In this document: in pieces, positions 30,393 through 41,679 of the stretch
How the letters are laid out: the number at the start of each line of letters is the position of its first letter
Numbering within the stretch: the stretch's first letter is position 1
Assembly: GCA_032622095.1 (NCBI GenBank)
Contig: CP136066.1
Location: 94,571,319 to 94,635,318 of the forward strand
Direction of reading: 5' to 3'
DNA from: Siphonodentalium dalli
Lineage: Eukaryota > Mollusca > Scaphopoda > Gadilida > Siphonodentaliidae
Length of the DNA: 64,000 nucleotides
Translations under genes and position numbers: made by a program
Notes under the pieces: model-generated
Told to the model about the DNA's origin: nothing
Seen by the model: only the letters and a program-made list of their open reading frames with translations
Database searches by the model: none

Positions 30393-32000
30393 AGGGACGT
30401 GGCGACCGGGTGGGGGGTGTCTCACCCCAGCTTTGGTCAAAATTTTCGACAGTTGGAAATTTAATACCTGACACAACATTAGTTGGAAATTTCACACCAA
30501 CAATAGGTTGAAAATGTTCTTGTAGTTTGATTTTCAAACAATTTATTCGGGAATTTATTGCTTTTGGACAAATGTTTGCATATTTTCCAACTTTTTGTCA
30601 ACATTTTGGACTGAAATGGCCATCAGTTGGAATTTTTTCAGCCTTAGAGGGGTGTCAGGTTGGAAATTTCCAACCCTTAGAAAGGTTGAGTCGAGTCTAG
30701 ATGCTAAGATTTTGCGATTTTCTTGTTTAGATTTCAAAATTTTCTCACACCGGGCCGAACCATGGCCAATAAAAAAACTGCTAATTAGTTTAAGAAAACA
30801 ATATTTTACTACATTTGGTCAAAATTATAGATTAAAATGGTCATCGGTTAGAGAATTTTCAACACTAGGACAGCTTGAGGCGAATCTATATGCTAGGATT
30901 TTCTTGTTTAGTTTTCAAATTTTTGTCCTGATCTCTTGTCCGTAGCCTTGTGCATTTGTCTGTAGTTGGACCATTAGATGTTAGGATTTATGCAACTTTC
31001 AGGTTAAAATATCTGAATCATACCGGGTAAAAAGAACAATGGTTTATGAATATATAGGCCATTAGGCCTGAGTACTGAGGTGAGGTGCAAGGGGGTGCAA
31101 ATGGAATAAAAGGTCGGCCGACCAGTGTCCCCCGACAACGTGGCAAGTCGATGCCGCTTTGTTAAAGAAATTTAAATAAATGTTGAAATGTTCTAAGTCG
31201 AAAGGGTTAATAATTCCATAAATAATTCCGTCATCTATATAAATATTGCATATCTCCAATATGTGGGTAACAATACTCTGAAGTTACAAATATCTACGAT
31301 CAAAACTGTAGGAGGAGTTGATTACACCATGAAGGTACCCTCATACAGAAAATTATAAAAAATGTTTTTTCAAAGTCGAAAGGCCCATAACTCTGGGAAA
31401 AATCATTGGATCAAACTCAAATTCGAACTTGACCTGTATTTTGATATGAACGACCCACAAAAAAAACAGAATTTCCAATTGAACAATCCAAACTTGATTT
31501 ATCATCCGGAAACCAAAGAAAAAACAAGAAACATTGAATTATCTAAGAAGAAAAGCCCATAACTCTGAGAAAAATCATCGGATCAAACTCAAATTCGAAC
31601 TCAACCTGTATCTTGATATGACTGATCCATATAAAAACGTTATTTGCAATTAAAGGATCCAAACTTGAGATATCATCCGGAAACCGAAAAAGTGAGAAAT
31701 TTTCTAAGTAAAAAAAAGTTGAAAAAATGGAAATAACTCCATAAAAGAACATCGGATCAAACCCAGAATTGCAGAGCACCTGTATGCTTGGTTGAGACAC
31801 ATACATATCAATCAAATCGGATGATCATTACTGGAGTTATAAATCCGGCCGGACGGACGGATGGACGGAGCTGATTACAATAGTCCCCCGAAAATAAATT
31901 TTACGGGAGACAATTATGCAAAACTGGCGTTTGGTCGGATTCAAGGGGGATGCAGTTGGAATTCCCTTAAGTGGACACCGCCCCAAAAGAGACCCTATAG
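30393..32000 (+). mobile_element. 'GTTGGAAATT' MITE copy with a nested repeat
   Basis: Left end CAGGGACGTGGCGACCGGGT, then the same order of motifs as the 12761 copy (ACAGTTGGAAATTTAATACC, CCATCAGTTGGAATTTTTTC, GGTTGGAAATTTCCAACC). The right end GACCCTATAGCCCTCGAG (about 31990-32010) is degenerate. Interrupted by the block at about 31105-31915. Confidence 0.7.
31105..31915 (+). repeat. nested element with ~165-bp tandem units ending in GGACGGACGG
   Basis: Begins AAAGGTCGGCCGACC. Three diverged units share 'ATAACTC.G..AAAATCAT.GGATCAAACTCAAATTCGAAC'. Ends with CCGGCCGGACGGACGGATGG and AGTCCCCCGAAAAT. No coding recognised. Probably a mobile element inserted in the MITE. Confidence 0.6.
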
Positions 32001-32269
32001 CCCTCGAGCTATGTCGTATCTTTGATTAACAACGTATGTTGTGTACCGTGTACCGGTTAGACTTTTTGCATGATATTTGTATTCGCGGATGTATCTTCGC
32101 GGATGTCTCATTGTTGCAGTACGTAACTTTTATTTCCATATACTAGTTTTTAAATCCTATGTCATGCGCCGACAAGTGGGTCCCTATATAAGCGGAAAAC
32201 GACTAATCAAACTGTCAAATTTAGCCAGGGCCAATAATTTGGGCTACTCCACTACTCTCCGTTTATAAA

Positions 32270-32480
32270 CTTGCGTGTATGTTTCAGTGCATGCACGCAA
32301 GTATACGAGCGAGCGTGTTTATGGGTCTATGTACATGTGTGTATGTATATGTGTGTGTATGCATGTGCGTACGTAGGTATGTGTGGGTGTGTGCACAATG
32401 GTGTGTGTGTGTGAGTATCTAAGGGCGGTTGTGGTGTGTATGTATGTGTATGTGTTATTTATGTGTGGTGTACATGTATA
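32270..32480. repeat. GT-rich low-complexity tract
   Basis: Degenerate TGTG/TATG repeat, no other content. Confidence 0.85.
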
Positions 32481-32589
32481 TACGTTTGATTTTCTTCGTG
32501 TTAAATGTCTGTAAATACTAATTGTCCTGGTATTATGTTCTTGTTCATTTTATGTAAGCTCTCTGTATTACGGAGAAAATAAAGGTATA

Positions 32590-32850
32590 TATATACCTCA
32601 TATCTCGTCTCCAAAAATTATGTATATATTTTACATCACACAGCAATATATTGCAGCTATTTAGCGTTTCGACCCCTAAAAATGATTATACATATAATAT
32701 AATATAATATCTCACAAATGGACCAACCTTCCCCATAAACACGCACGTCTCAAAACTGATCACCATGTAACTACTATTATATTGTATCGGGAGAGGGGCT
32801 TCATAAGTTGCAAAGTTGCAATCCCTTTTGTTTCAAGTCAAAGAACATAA
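32590..32850 (+). mobile_element. LINE 3'-end fragment (CR1-like)
   Basis: The segments CAATATATTGC..CGTTTCGACCCCTAAAA, TCTCACAAATGGACCAACCT and TTGTATCGGGAGAGGGGCTT recur in the same order at 34625-35215, where they follow a LINE-type C-terminal reading frame. This copy is therefore a truncated 3' end. Confidence 0.65.
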
Positions 32851-34073
32851 TACAAACGCTTATACATGTATGAACAGTCAAAGCTATATGCCTATATTCA
32901 ATTCTGGAGATTAGTCTGCACGATCAACTTATCATGCCACCCAAGGTCATCAAGTCGCTAACTTTATAAATAAACTTTATAAATAAATAAAACATTCTGC
33001 CTCTATGAAACAACGTGAACGTGTGAAAACTAGACTTCGAAGTTACCAATTATACAGTATAACTTAGAAAAGTGGAAAAATATCATATATTTCAGTATAC
33101 ATGTATTATATTTTGCTCGTAATACTATAAGACACAACTCTCTTGTCGTTTTGATTTCGAAACTTGAACTTTGAGCTACGATTATTAGAAAATGATGGGG
33201 TGAGGTCTGGGGTCAGGTCACATACATGTAACAATTCCGGTCATCTGATGCATGTACTGCCCAGCAGTGACTCATGATGAGTTACTGTTTGACAGTCTAT
33301 GCCCCAGTTGGCTGACAAAGCCAATAAGATAGAAACATTGAACATGAAAGCAAAATCTAACTGGGAAAATAACATTATGAATAATCAATAAAGACACCAC
33401 CTGTGAATGCTAAAGATGGGGACATGGCTGATATAAGCATCATGCTTTCTGCCAAATCCCATTCTCTAATAAAATTGTCTTTATGTTATACTTGTACCAT
33501 GCATTAGCTTGTTAATTCATGTGCATGATTTAGAGAATAAAATATGTTTACACTAAGGTCATCAAACTGTTCGACATGACGACACGGGATGGCAACGGCT
33601 CAAACGCAATTCCAGCGCCGCAGTAAGCGCAGGTGAGGTCGCGACCACAACGACAGACGCTGGTGTATGTTGCGCACGAACATCGATCGCCTGGACTTAC
33701 AGGGAAGACGAGACAACCTGCTATATCCAGTCAGACAAATATTGATGTATGAATTAATCCCAAGTACACACATGACTTAATCTTCCATCTCGTTTCTAAA
33801 TGAATATATGCGCGTACAATCAATCGAAGTGTGAGACAAAATGTCGGTTGTGCATGGGATAGCCACAGTTCATACATATCTCATATGCTTTATTCTCTCA
33901 TCCAAGTTAATACATGTATAACATAAGGATATTGAGACATAGAATTATATAAACAATAGACATGCATATAGAAATATTATACAATAGATATGTACATATG
34001 GTTCCGGGTCGATGGCATGTTGAAATTCGATGAATATATTACGAGTTTTATTCTGACACCGCTACTAGCGTTC
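32851..34073. other. no gene recognised
   Basis: AT-rich, no convincing open frame. The stretch around 33590-33710 is notably more GC-rich but shows no known domain. Confidence 0.4.
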
Positions 34074-34446
34074 GTACGGTGGCTGGATGAGGACATGGGA
34101 AATTTTATTTTTATCTCGTTTAAACGAGATAACTATCTCGTTTAAACGAGATAGCAGATGGGAAATTTTATTTTAATCTCGTTTAAACGAGATAACTTAT
34201 CTCGTTTAAACGAGATAAGGGAGATGGGAAATTTTATTTTTATCTCGTTTAAACGAGATAACTTATCTCGTTTAAACGAGATAGCAGGTGGGAAATATTA
34301 TTTTTATCTCGTTTAAACGAGATAACTTATCTCGTTTAAACGAGATAGCAGATGGGAAATTTTATTTTTATCTCGTTTGAACGAGATAACTTATCTCGTT
34401 TAAACGAGATAGTTATAATACAACAGTTACTAGTGGCCAGTCCAGA

Positions 34447-35275
34447 CGGTTGCACCGGGAATGGATAGGGAACAACTTGTACGTGTGGAAACCGGTATGA
34501 AGACGCATATCATTATTTCTTCATGTGCCCGTTGTACCAAAGAGAGCGCTCAGAATTTTTCTGAGAAACTAACCCGTGAAAATCTCATAATAAGCAACAT
34601 TGCAGAACTCATGTGTGGAACACCTAATATCTCGTCCCAAAAAAATATGAGACTATTTGACATCACACGGCAATATATTGCCGCGACTAAACGTTTCGAC
34701 CCCTAAAAGATGTTATATTATATGTATGTATGTGTGTCCATATGTAACCATATGTGTGTACATGTGTATATGTAGGTGTATGTACATACATAAGTATATC
34801 ACTTCTGAATATACTTAAAGGTGCTTCCGAAATTTCAATTTTTATGTGGCAGTTATCTCACAAATGGACCAACCTCCCCCACAAACATGGACGTTCTTAT
34901 CAATTGTCGGTACTGTCTTCCAGAGCGCTACAAAAATTAAAACCTAGTTCATGACTGTCTACTATTGTTATTTGTTCCTAACCTCCGAACATACGTACAC
35001 CAATAGATTATATTAGCACTCGTTTATCGTGTCACATACTCGTATTCACAATGTAGCCTCATTGTTATAAACACAAATCTACACAACCTCTGGAAGGCAA
35101 TACAAATTATATATCTCTAAATTGATCATAATGTAAATACGTTTATATACCGTCATCTTGATCACATGTATGTAATATTATTGTATCGGGAGAGGGGCTT
35201 CGTAAGTTGTAAAAACTTGTGCCTCAATCCCTTTTGTATATTATACAAATAAAATATGTTTCAAGCAATCAAGCA
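34447..35275 (+). mobile_element. LINE C-terminal and 3'-UTR fragment inside the inverted-repeat element
   Basis: One frame reads CGNRYEDAYHYFFMCPLYQR, ERSEFF, the zinc-ribbon-like 'C-x-C-x-(n)-E-D-x-x-H-Y-F-x-x-C-P' tail of CR1-like reverse transcriptases. A +1 shift then gives LTRENLIISNIAELMCGTPN to FDITRQYIAATKRF and a stop at 34706. The 3' UTR includes CGGGAGAGGGGCTTC and an AATAAAATATG tail near 35250. Frameshifted and truncated. Confidence 0.75.
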
Positions 35276-35279
35276 ACAA

Positions 35280-35620
35280 CTTGTACCCACCCACCACCCC
35301 ATCCCGCCACCCATAGTATAGTATGCGCCGCAGGCGCTCGTATATAGGTAGTTACCCACCCACCACCCCATCCCATCACTATGGGTGACGTGATGGGTTG
35401 GTGGGTGGGTACAACCTATATACGAGCGCCTGCGGCGCATTGGATACTATGGGTGATGGGATGGGGTGGTGGGTGGGTAACTATACCTATATAGGAGCGC
35501 CTGCGGCGCACAATATACTATGGGTGAAGGGTGGGTAACTACATATATACGAGCGCCTGCGGCGCACAATATACTATGGGTGATGGGATGGGGTGGTGTT
35601 TGGGTACCACCTATATACGA
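35280..35620. repeat. ~80-bp tandem repeat with an inverted first copy
   Basis: Units contain ACTATGGGTGATGGGATGGG, GTGGTGGGTGGGTA and TATACGAGCGCCTGCGGCGC. The first unit (35280-35345) is inverted relative to the next three or four. Lies between the LINE fragment and the right palindromic arm. Confidence 0.8.
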
Positions 35621-36338
35621 GCGCTACCGTCTGGACTGGCCACTAGTAACTGTTGTATTATAACTATCTCGTTTAAACGAGATAAGTTATCTCGTTTAAA
35701 CGAGATAAAAATAAGATTTCCCATCTGCTATCTCGTTTATACGAGATAAGTTATCTCGTTTAAACGAGATAAAAATAAAATTTCCCATCTCTTATCTTGT
35801 TTAAACGAGATAAGTTATCTCGTTTAAACGAGATAAAAATAAAATTTCCCATGTCCTCATCCAGCCACCGTACTTTCGTCAGGAGTAATGACGGCGCAAT
35901 CTCGTGTGAAATCTTGTTGGTTGGAGCAAACTAATTGATCGCAACGCGGAAATAAAAGGTTGATGTCTTCACAGTCACACACGCATGTGTTTAGATTTAG
36001 TTACGAATAATAGGTTACTACATGTAGATCGTCAATTTTAGTACTATTTATACCATCGATGATTGCCATATCGCTCACTCGTGTCTATCGTATAGTTGAT
36101 TCCGGGAACCATACATATATACTATAATATACCAACATAGAAGTCAAGTATTAATATCATAACGAATAGAGTACATATAGAGTACATGTTATTCTCTGAT
36201 TACGCCTATCTTATCAATTGCCAATCGGCAGAGATATATACCAGAATCACATGTTATTTTTCTGTTGTGACGTGAGCCAGTTCTTTCTATGGTTGCCTTT
36301 ATGAGCGCAGGTGGAGCTAGACACTGTTGTCAGGGAAG

Positions 36339-37307
36339 TTACTGTACTGTATTTACATATACTTCAGCAGCATTTCGACCAGATTTTCTCAGACAGAAGA
36401 AAACTTGTTTCAGTTTGTTACGAAATTCTTGATATATACAAGAATATATACACACATTAACGAAACTGTTTGCATTCCCTATCCATATAGATGAGAAACG
36501 GACGAGCATTGGCGTTTGGTAAACCAGTGTAGGATCAACTAGCCTAACACCTGCCAAGATAATAAAGGGCAACCAGCATGCGCCGAAACAAATCGTTGTG
36601 ACAAGTGTCAGTCTCAATGCTTTTTTCTCTCTCTGTAGAGATGCGGGGTTAGTTTTAACATCTCCAGGAATCTGAATTTTTCTCAGAACCCTTATTATTA
36701 TCACACCAGAAAATATAAGCACAATACCACACGGAAGCATGATGGTAAAAAACGGTAGTAGGACAGACCAGAGCTTCACCCAACAAACGGTGCAAAATCC
36801 AAAACCTACCGAGTACTCAACAATTGTCGCCTGAATAAAAATAGGACATACAAATACACTACTACAGTAAAGCCAGATCAGTGCGCACGCGAAAAGGCAC
36901 TTCCGTCCCGAAATCATCCTGTATTTGAATGGACGAATCACGGCGAAGCATCGAACAAGGCTTATTGCTGTCAGTGTTGTCATGGACACGCTAGACGAAG
37001 TCACATGTAACAGGCCAGAGAAGTAGCAATACGGCTCACCAAACAACCATACGTCATTGACTATTGTCGCCACTAGTGTCGGAAAACCAACAGACAGCCC
37101 GACCATTAAATCTGCAATGCTGAGGTTAACCAAGAATATTTTGCTGACTTTAGTGAGTGAACACATCCTTGGAAGAATGCAAACGTTGGCTACATTTCCA
37201 ACGACGATTAATGTTGTTACTGCGCTAATTACACACATCCTGTAGATACGTGACGCCGTTGAGTTGTCGGTCGAAGCAATATTCAACGCTGTCTGGTTGC
37301 AATTCAT
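36339..37307 (-). CDS. class A (rhodopsin-like) G-protein-coupled receptor, single exon, 322 aa
   Basis: Intact intronless reading frame with seven hydrophobic segments at about residues 24-48, 57-82, 96-118, 137-158, 177-206, 233-253 and 270-291. Landmarks: two N-glycosylation sequons at the N-terminus (N4, N15), GN in TM1, NLSIAD in TM2, Cys94 before TM3, Trp145 in TM4, Pro192 in TM5, FGACWLP in TM6. Departures from the family: the DRY position reads V118-R119-C120, and the NPxxY position reads N284-V-C-I-Y288 (Pro replaced by Val). Position 3.32 is His101, so it is not a typical amine receptor, which needs Asp there. The C-tail is short and basic with a CLRKSG motif. The ligand is unknown; probably a lineage-expanded orphan of the plasma membrane. 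The start ATG is the first in frame, directly ahead of the glycosylated N-terminus. No neighbour gives functional context. Confidence 0.93.
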   Translation of the reverse strand: MNCNQTALNIASTDNSTASRIYRMCVISAVTTLIVVGNVANVCILPRMCSLTKVSKIFLVNLSIADLMVGLSVGFPTLVATIVNDVWLFGEPYCYFSGLLHVTSSSVSMTTLTAISLVRCFAVIRPFKYRMISGRKCLFACALIWLYCSSVFVCPIFIQATIVEYSVGFGFCTVCWVKLWSVLLPFFTIMLPCGIVLIFSGVIIIRVLRKIQIPGDVKTNPASLQREKKALRLTLVTTICFGACWLPFIILAGVRLVDPTLVYQTPMLVRFSSIWIGNANSFVNVCIYSCIYQEFRNKLKQVFFCLRKSGRNAAEVYVNTVQ

Positions 37308-37930
37308 CCTTTCATTGGACCTTGAAAATGGCGTGACCTGTGAAGGGAAATAATTGTCACAATAGATTTATATACAGCCTCGATTACACAGTTGTAACAC
37401 TCATGCATTTTCAGTAGTGACAATTCCTCCTCGATGATCGACTCATGTTGCCGTAGTCAACAAGTAAGACGTATTTATTAAGGAGGTTTAGATTGAAAAA
37501 AACAACTTATAAATTCGCCCGCCATAACATACTTTATTATAACCATTGTGTTCACCGAGGGTTATACTGTCTTTAAATTGGACGAACGCCATCATGTGCA
37601 CATCGCATGTTAGAAAGTAGTTGCCCGTCGATTAACTATTTACCGGGATATATAGTCTTCGAAATATTGCACACCCTGCTGACTTAACAATCTGGCGCGA
37701 AGTCAAGGAGCGATGACAGCATTGTCATTACATTCCTTGCGCGAGGCCAGAATTTTCCGACCTATTTCCTGGCAAATAGTATTCGAACTATCGCAACTAT
37801 CTCACCCACTATAATACTGAAATGTTCATGACCCTTCATAAATACATAATACAATTTACACACATGTATTGGAGTTACCCAATATATAATTATCTTTGTT
37901 GCACTAACTTAATTTTTTTTGCCGCATTAT
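37308..37930. other. region upstream of the GPCR
   Basis: Likely 5' flank of the minus-strand GPCR. No clear core promoter motif can be asserted. No other gene seen. Confidence 0.35.
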
Positions 37931-37940
37931 ACTTTATTTA

Positions 37941-38310
37941 GTGATGCACCGCCATACCTGGCCAGAACTCCCACCACACATCAGACCATTAACCCAGTAC
38001 TTATCACGCCCCTCAGTAATCAGTAATAAAGATTTCACTGAATCATTTATATGTTATAAGATGGACCAAATAACATCGCAGATTATTGCTTTGCATACAA
38101 CGCCCCACCGTTGTCCAAGCCACTCCAAGAGTATACACTTTATAAATACACCAACTATGTCGGCTTGGTCGGTGTCTCTCTGACCCGTCTTTGTTTATCT
38201 GGGAACGGGACAAATCTAAATGCCGGCACTTGTGTCTCAATCCCAAATTGTTGTATGTATATATACATGTATATATGACAATAAAATATGTTTAAACTAA
38301 ACCCCTGGTT
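37941..38310 (+). mobile_element. LINE 3'-terminal fragment
   Basis: Open frame with HTWPELPPHIRPLTQYLS, resembling the 'W-N-x-L-P-x-x-I' segment near the end of CR1-like LINE proteins. It is followed downstream by ATGACAATAAAATATGTTT, matching the 3' tail type seen at about 35245. Truncated at the 5' side. Confidence 0.5.
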
Positions 38311-39320
38311 TGCACTCCAATATACACCTCTTAATTTTCGCTTTTAAATTATTCCCGGTACCGGAATAGGTAAATAAATACTTGAACTACCATTCACGGG
38401 CATTATATGTCCCGGAAAGACAACAACAGTCATGTGTATATGGCATGGAACAGAAAAGAGCGTTCCGTGTTAGTATATTCCTGATATGGTAGAAATAAAG
38501 AGCATTTGTTTTACTTCTGCGCGAATAATTTAAAACAGCCCGAAAATTGCTGTGACCATGGCAAGTATTTTAAAAAGCATATTCAGCCGTTATATCAATA
38601 TTTCGTGTATTTGTCAACCTATCTTTTATATCCTTCCAAATTACGCAAACAAAATCTGGAAGCTCGGATGCGCCACGTCCGTTTAAGTACTAGAAACAGA
38701 GTGAGCCTTTGTTCGGCGAGTCATAACACTTTCAATCAACGAAATGTCGCGTACTGAAACCATTGTTATACACACAATACTGTTACATTCATTTGTCAAC
38801 AAACATCACTGGTCGCTTATTAAGTTAAAATATTTTCGTCTAAATATGATTGTTAAGAACATTTTCAATGCTTAGATCAATTCAATTGTTTACGTCAATT
38901 TGTTTTTATTAAACTTTGTTAATTGATTGGAGTAATTGGACTTTGATGGTCGGTTATGCCACTGTGCCAGCAATGTTTACATAACAATGGTTTTCAGGTG
39001 CGAAATATAGTTTTTGAGAGTTGTTAATAATGAACATAAGAACAAAGTAGATATATTACGTCAGTCTAAATAAATTAGACCGTGTTTCGTTTCAATCAAC
39101 TTACGAAAGTAATGAGACGGATAGTCTGGATATTTATCAGACTGATATTACATGTGCTTGTTAATGACAGTTATTTTCTCTTCGATGTAATAAAGAATTG
39201 TGCATGTAGACGAAAACCTGGAAAAACAGCTAGTTTTCTCAGATTAAGATTTCCAAATTTGAAATTTGTACTGATCGCATCGCTCTTGCTGATGAATTGC
39301 GGATATATTCACCCTCTGTC
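38311..39320. other. no gene recognised
   Basis: AT-rich sequence. Short frames at 38506-38757 and the start of 39082-39405 lack known domains until the LINE begins. Confidence 0.4.
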
Positions 39321-41460
39321 AGGACCCGTAAATATGAACGGACATACTCTCTCAATATTCCATTTAAATATCCGTAGTTTAAGGAATACACTTGACAAAA
39401 TTTAATATCTATCAACGAATATGACATCATATGTTTTACAGAAACCCACTTAGAACCTTTCTATAGCACGGACCAGATACAAATTTCCAATTTTTACGAG
39501 TCAATAAGGAAAGATCGCGACAGTCGTTGATGAGGCATCTGCGCCCATATATGTGGCTAGTCATGGCGCTTATAAGCACTTAGAAGAGTTAGAGTTTGAT
39601 GACAGTATAATATGTTTTCAGATCAGTTCCAAACCAGTATAGTACATACTTGCGCTTACGTATAGATCCCAACAGTTTTGCTACTCACTCTACACTGATG
39701 ATACTTGTTTAACAAATGACAGTCCGATTGAAGAAACCAGCTCTGATCTATCGGCCGATCTTTATCGTATCTCTGCTTGGGCAAAACAATGGCTTGTAAA
39801 TTTTAATACTGCATGACAAAACACAGGCAATTCTGTTCTCTTTTATGCCCTCCAATACAAATGCAATGGATTTGTCACTGGATGACTCCGCCATAGAAAC
39901 TGTCTCATCTTTATACAGACATCTAGGAATCGTTCTGCAATCAAACCTGGACTGGGATATCCAAATAAATAATATGCGTAAGCATCAAGACTATCACAAC
40001 TAAGAAAGTTGAAATATTCTTTGAATAGACGCACACTTGAGATTATTCAATTCAATTTGTTTATTTTCTTCACTCAAAAGTACATGGTTATTGAGACATT
40101 TAATATATTTACATGGTATATAGTTATTTACATTATATACATGGGGCAGGTGGGATACAACAACGATAATGTTCTTTCTCTGTCGTTACTAATACTGGTA
40201 TGTATTACTCTACCATAAATACGGTAGCTTAATTTTTCTCTCGGTTTTTAGTACTATCTGCCCAGGGCAAGCTTCAGTTGTCTCCATCTCCATTATGTAT
40301 AACGTTTTCATTCTTTCTTTAATGGATTGTGGTGATGTCATCTGGGATAATGCACCAGCATATCGTAAGTTAGATGATATACATTATGATGCAGCACGAA
40401 TTGTCAGTGGTGTCACAAAATCTGTCTCAAATGCTAACCTATTGCGTGAACTTGGGTGGACTTGGGTGGAATAATCTCCAACAACACAGAGACTGGCACA
40501 AATTACGTATCGCTTATCAAATCATGACAAATCACACACCATCGATCCTATATCCTAAACATACCCCCCCCCCAAACAACTGGCGACATAACGGACAACA
40601 GGTATGAGTTTAGAAATCCAAACTTTGTTAGACATTTTGTACCAAGCTCTCAGCACACATATAGTAGCTTCCTTCCTTCCATAATTTCGATAAGGAATGG
40701 TCTAGAGAAAATAGCCCAACAAAGCGCATCAATTACAACCTTCCCTAACCTTGAAAACCCCCAACCCGGGACACTTAAACCACCATTCCAGCCGCAAAAG
40801 AAAAGCTAACATTCTGTTATACAGACTCAGAAATAAATGCAGCGATTTGAATGCTGACAAAATTAATGTCAAAATCACTTAATAAGTAACCCTGAATGTA
40901 GTTGTGGCTACCTAAACGAGGACGCTGGTCATTACTTTTTTACTTGTCCCTTTTATAAAAAAGAAAGGGCCAACCTCGAAGAACAAAATAGTGCGTATTG
41001 GACTGTATCAAATACACGTTGCCGATCTACTTTGTGGATCAGTCTCACTTTTCAATTAAGGAAATTACCCATTGTTTGCAACTGTCCAAAAATATATTAT
41101 AAACTATTTGCTATTTGGCGATGAACAGATGTATTTACATTTGGTGAATATCGTCAGCCGTATATTAACTTAAATCTAGAATAATATGCACTAAAATATT
41201 ACATAAACTACCTTCCCTTACCCCGAACCAATCTTGAACATTCCATATTATATTTGTGTGTTTAGTCAGAATGTATTGTGTTCAACATTAATACATTTAA
41301 ATGTTTTTCTGTGCACCACCATCTTTCTCCTGGGAAGAGGAGCTCCATCTAAGTTTCTACAACTTGTGCTCCAATCCCCATTCATTTATCCTATATTAGT
41401 TGGTTATAAGCAAATTTGTTTGAAATGTATATATGGGATGCTCAATAAAATATGAAACAC
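39320..41460 (+). mobile_element. degenerate CR1-like LINE (endonuclease, RT and C-terminal pieces)
   Basis: Near 39340-39400 the frame reads LSIFHLNIRSLRNTLDKI, the start of an APE-type endonuclease. The following frame reads NEYDIICFTETHLEPFYSTD, with the T-E-T-H-L catalytic motif (about 39412-39475). About 39690 reads SLYTDDTCL, the RT Y/F-x-D-D box. 40370-40560 contains LQQHRDWHKLRIAYQIMTNH. About 40890-40975 reads CSCGYLNEDAGHYFFTCPFY, the C-terminal zinc-ribbon-like motif. The order is right for a LINE, but large deletions and frameshifts remove most of the RT. The 3' end with CTCAATAAAATATGAAACAC is near 41440. Inactive. Confidence 0.85.
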
Positions 41461-41660
41461 GACAGTTGTTTTACAATTAAAACAATTAATTAAAGTTTAT
41501 GTCAATATTTCACGTTAACCCACTTCGAAGACATTGAGTCCATTTAAAGTACCAGTAGCTTTGGTTCGTACGTACAATCGTACATAGCCTAATCTGAATT
41601 TGTGACTTCACCAAATTTTAACAATTAGATGTAATTGGAAGAGGCCAATCCAAATCGGTC
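41461..41660. other. spacer between LINE and minisatellite
   Basis: Contains a near palindrome TTTTACAATTAAAACAATTAATTAAAG; nothing else recognised. Confidence 0.3.
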
Positions 41661-41679
41661 AACGTACAACCTCTCATGA

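Larger units (their letters stand above)
34074..35873. mobile_element. long-inverted-repeat element made of short TTTAAACG palindromes
   Basis: Left arm from GTACGGTGGCTGGATGAGGA (34074) to ACTAGTGGCCAGTCCAGACG (about 34449). The right arm is the inverse from about 35627 to 35873. Each arm contains several copies of the 20-bp perfect palindrome TATCTCGTTTAAACGAGATA separated by GGGAAATTTTATTTT. The centre holds a LINE 3' fragment and a tandem GGGTGGTGGGTGGGTA repeat. No target duplication is clear. Confidence 0.85.
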
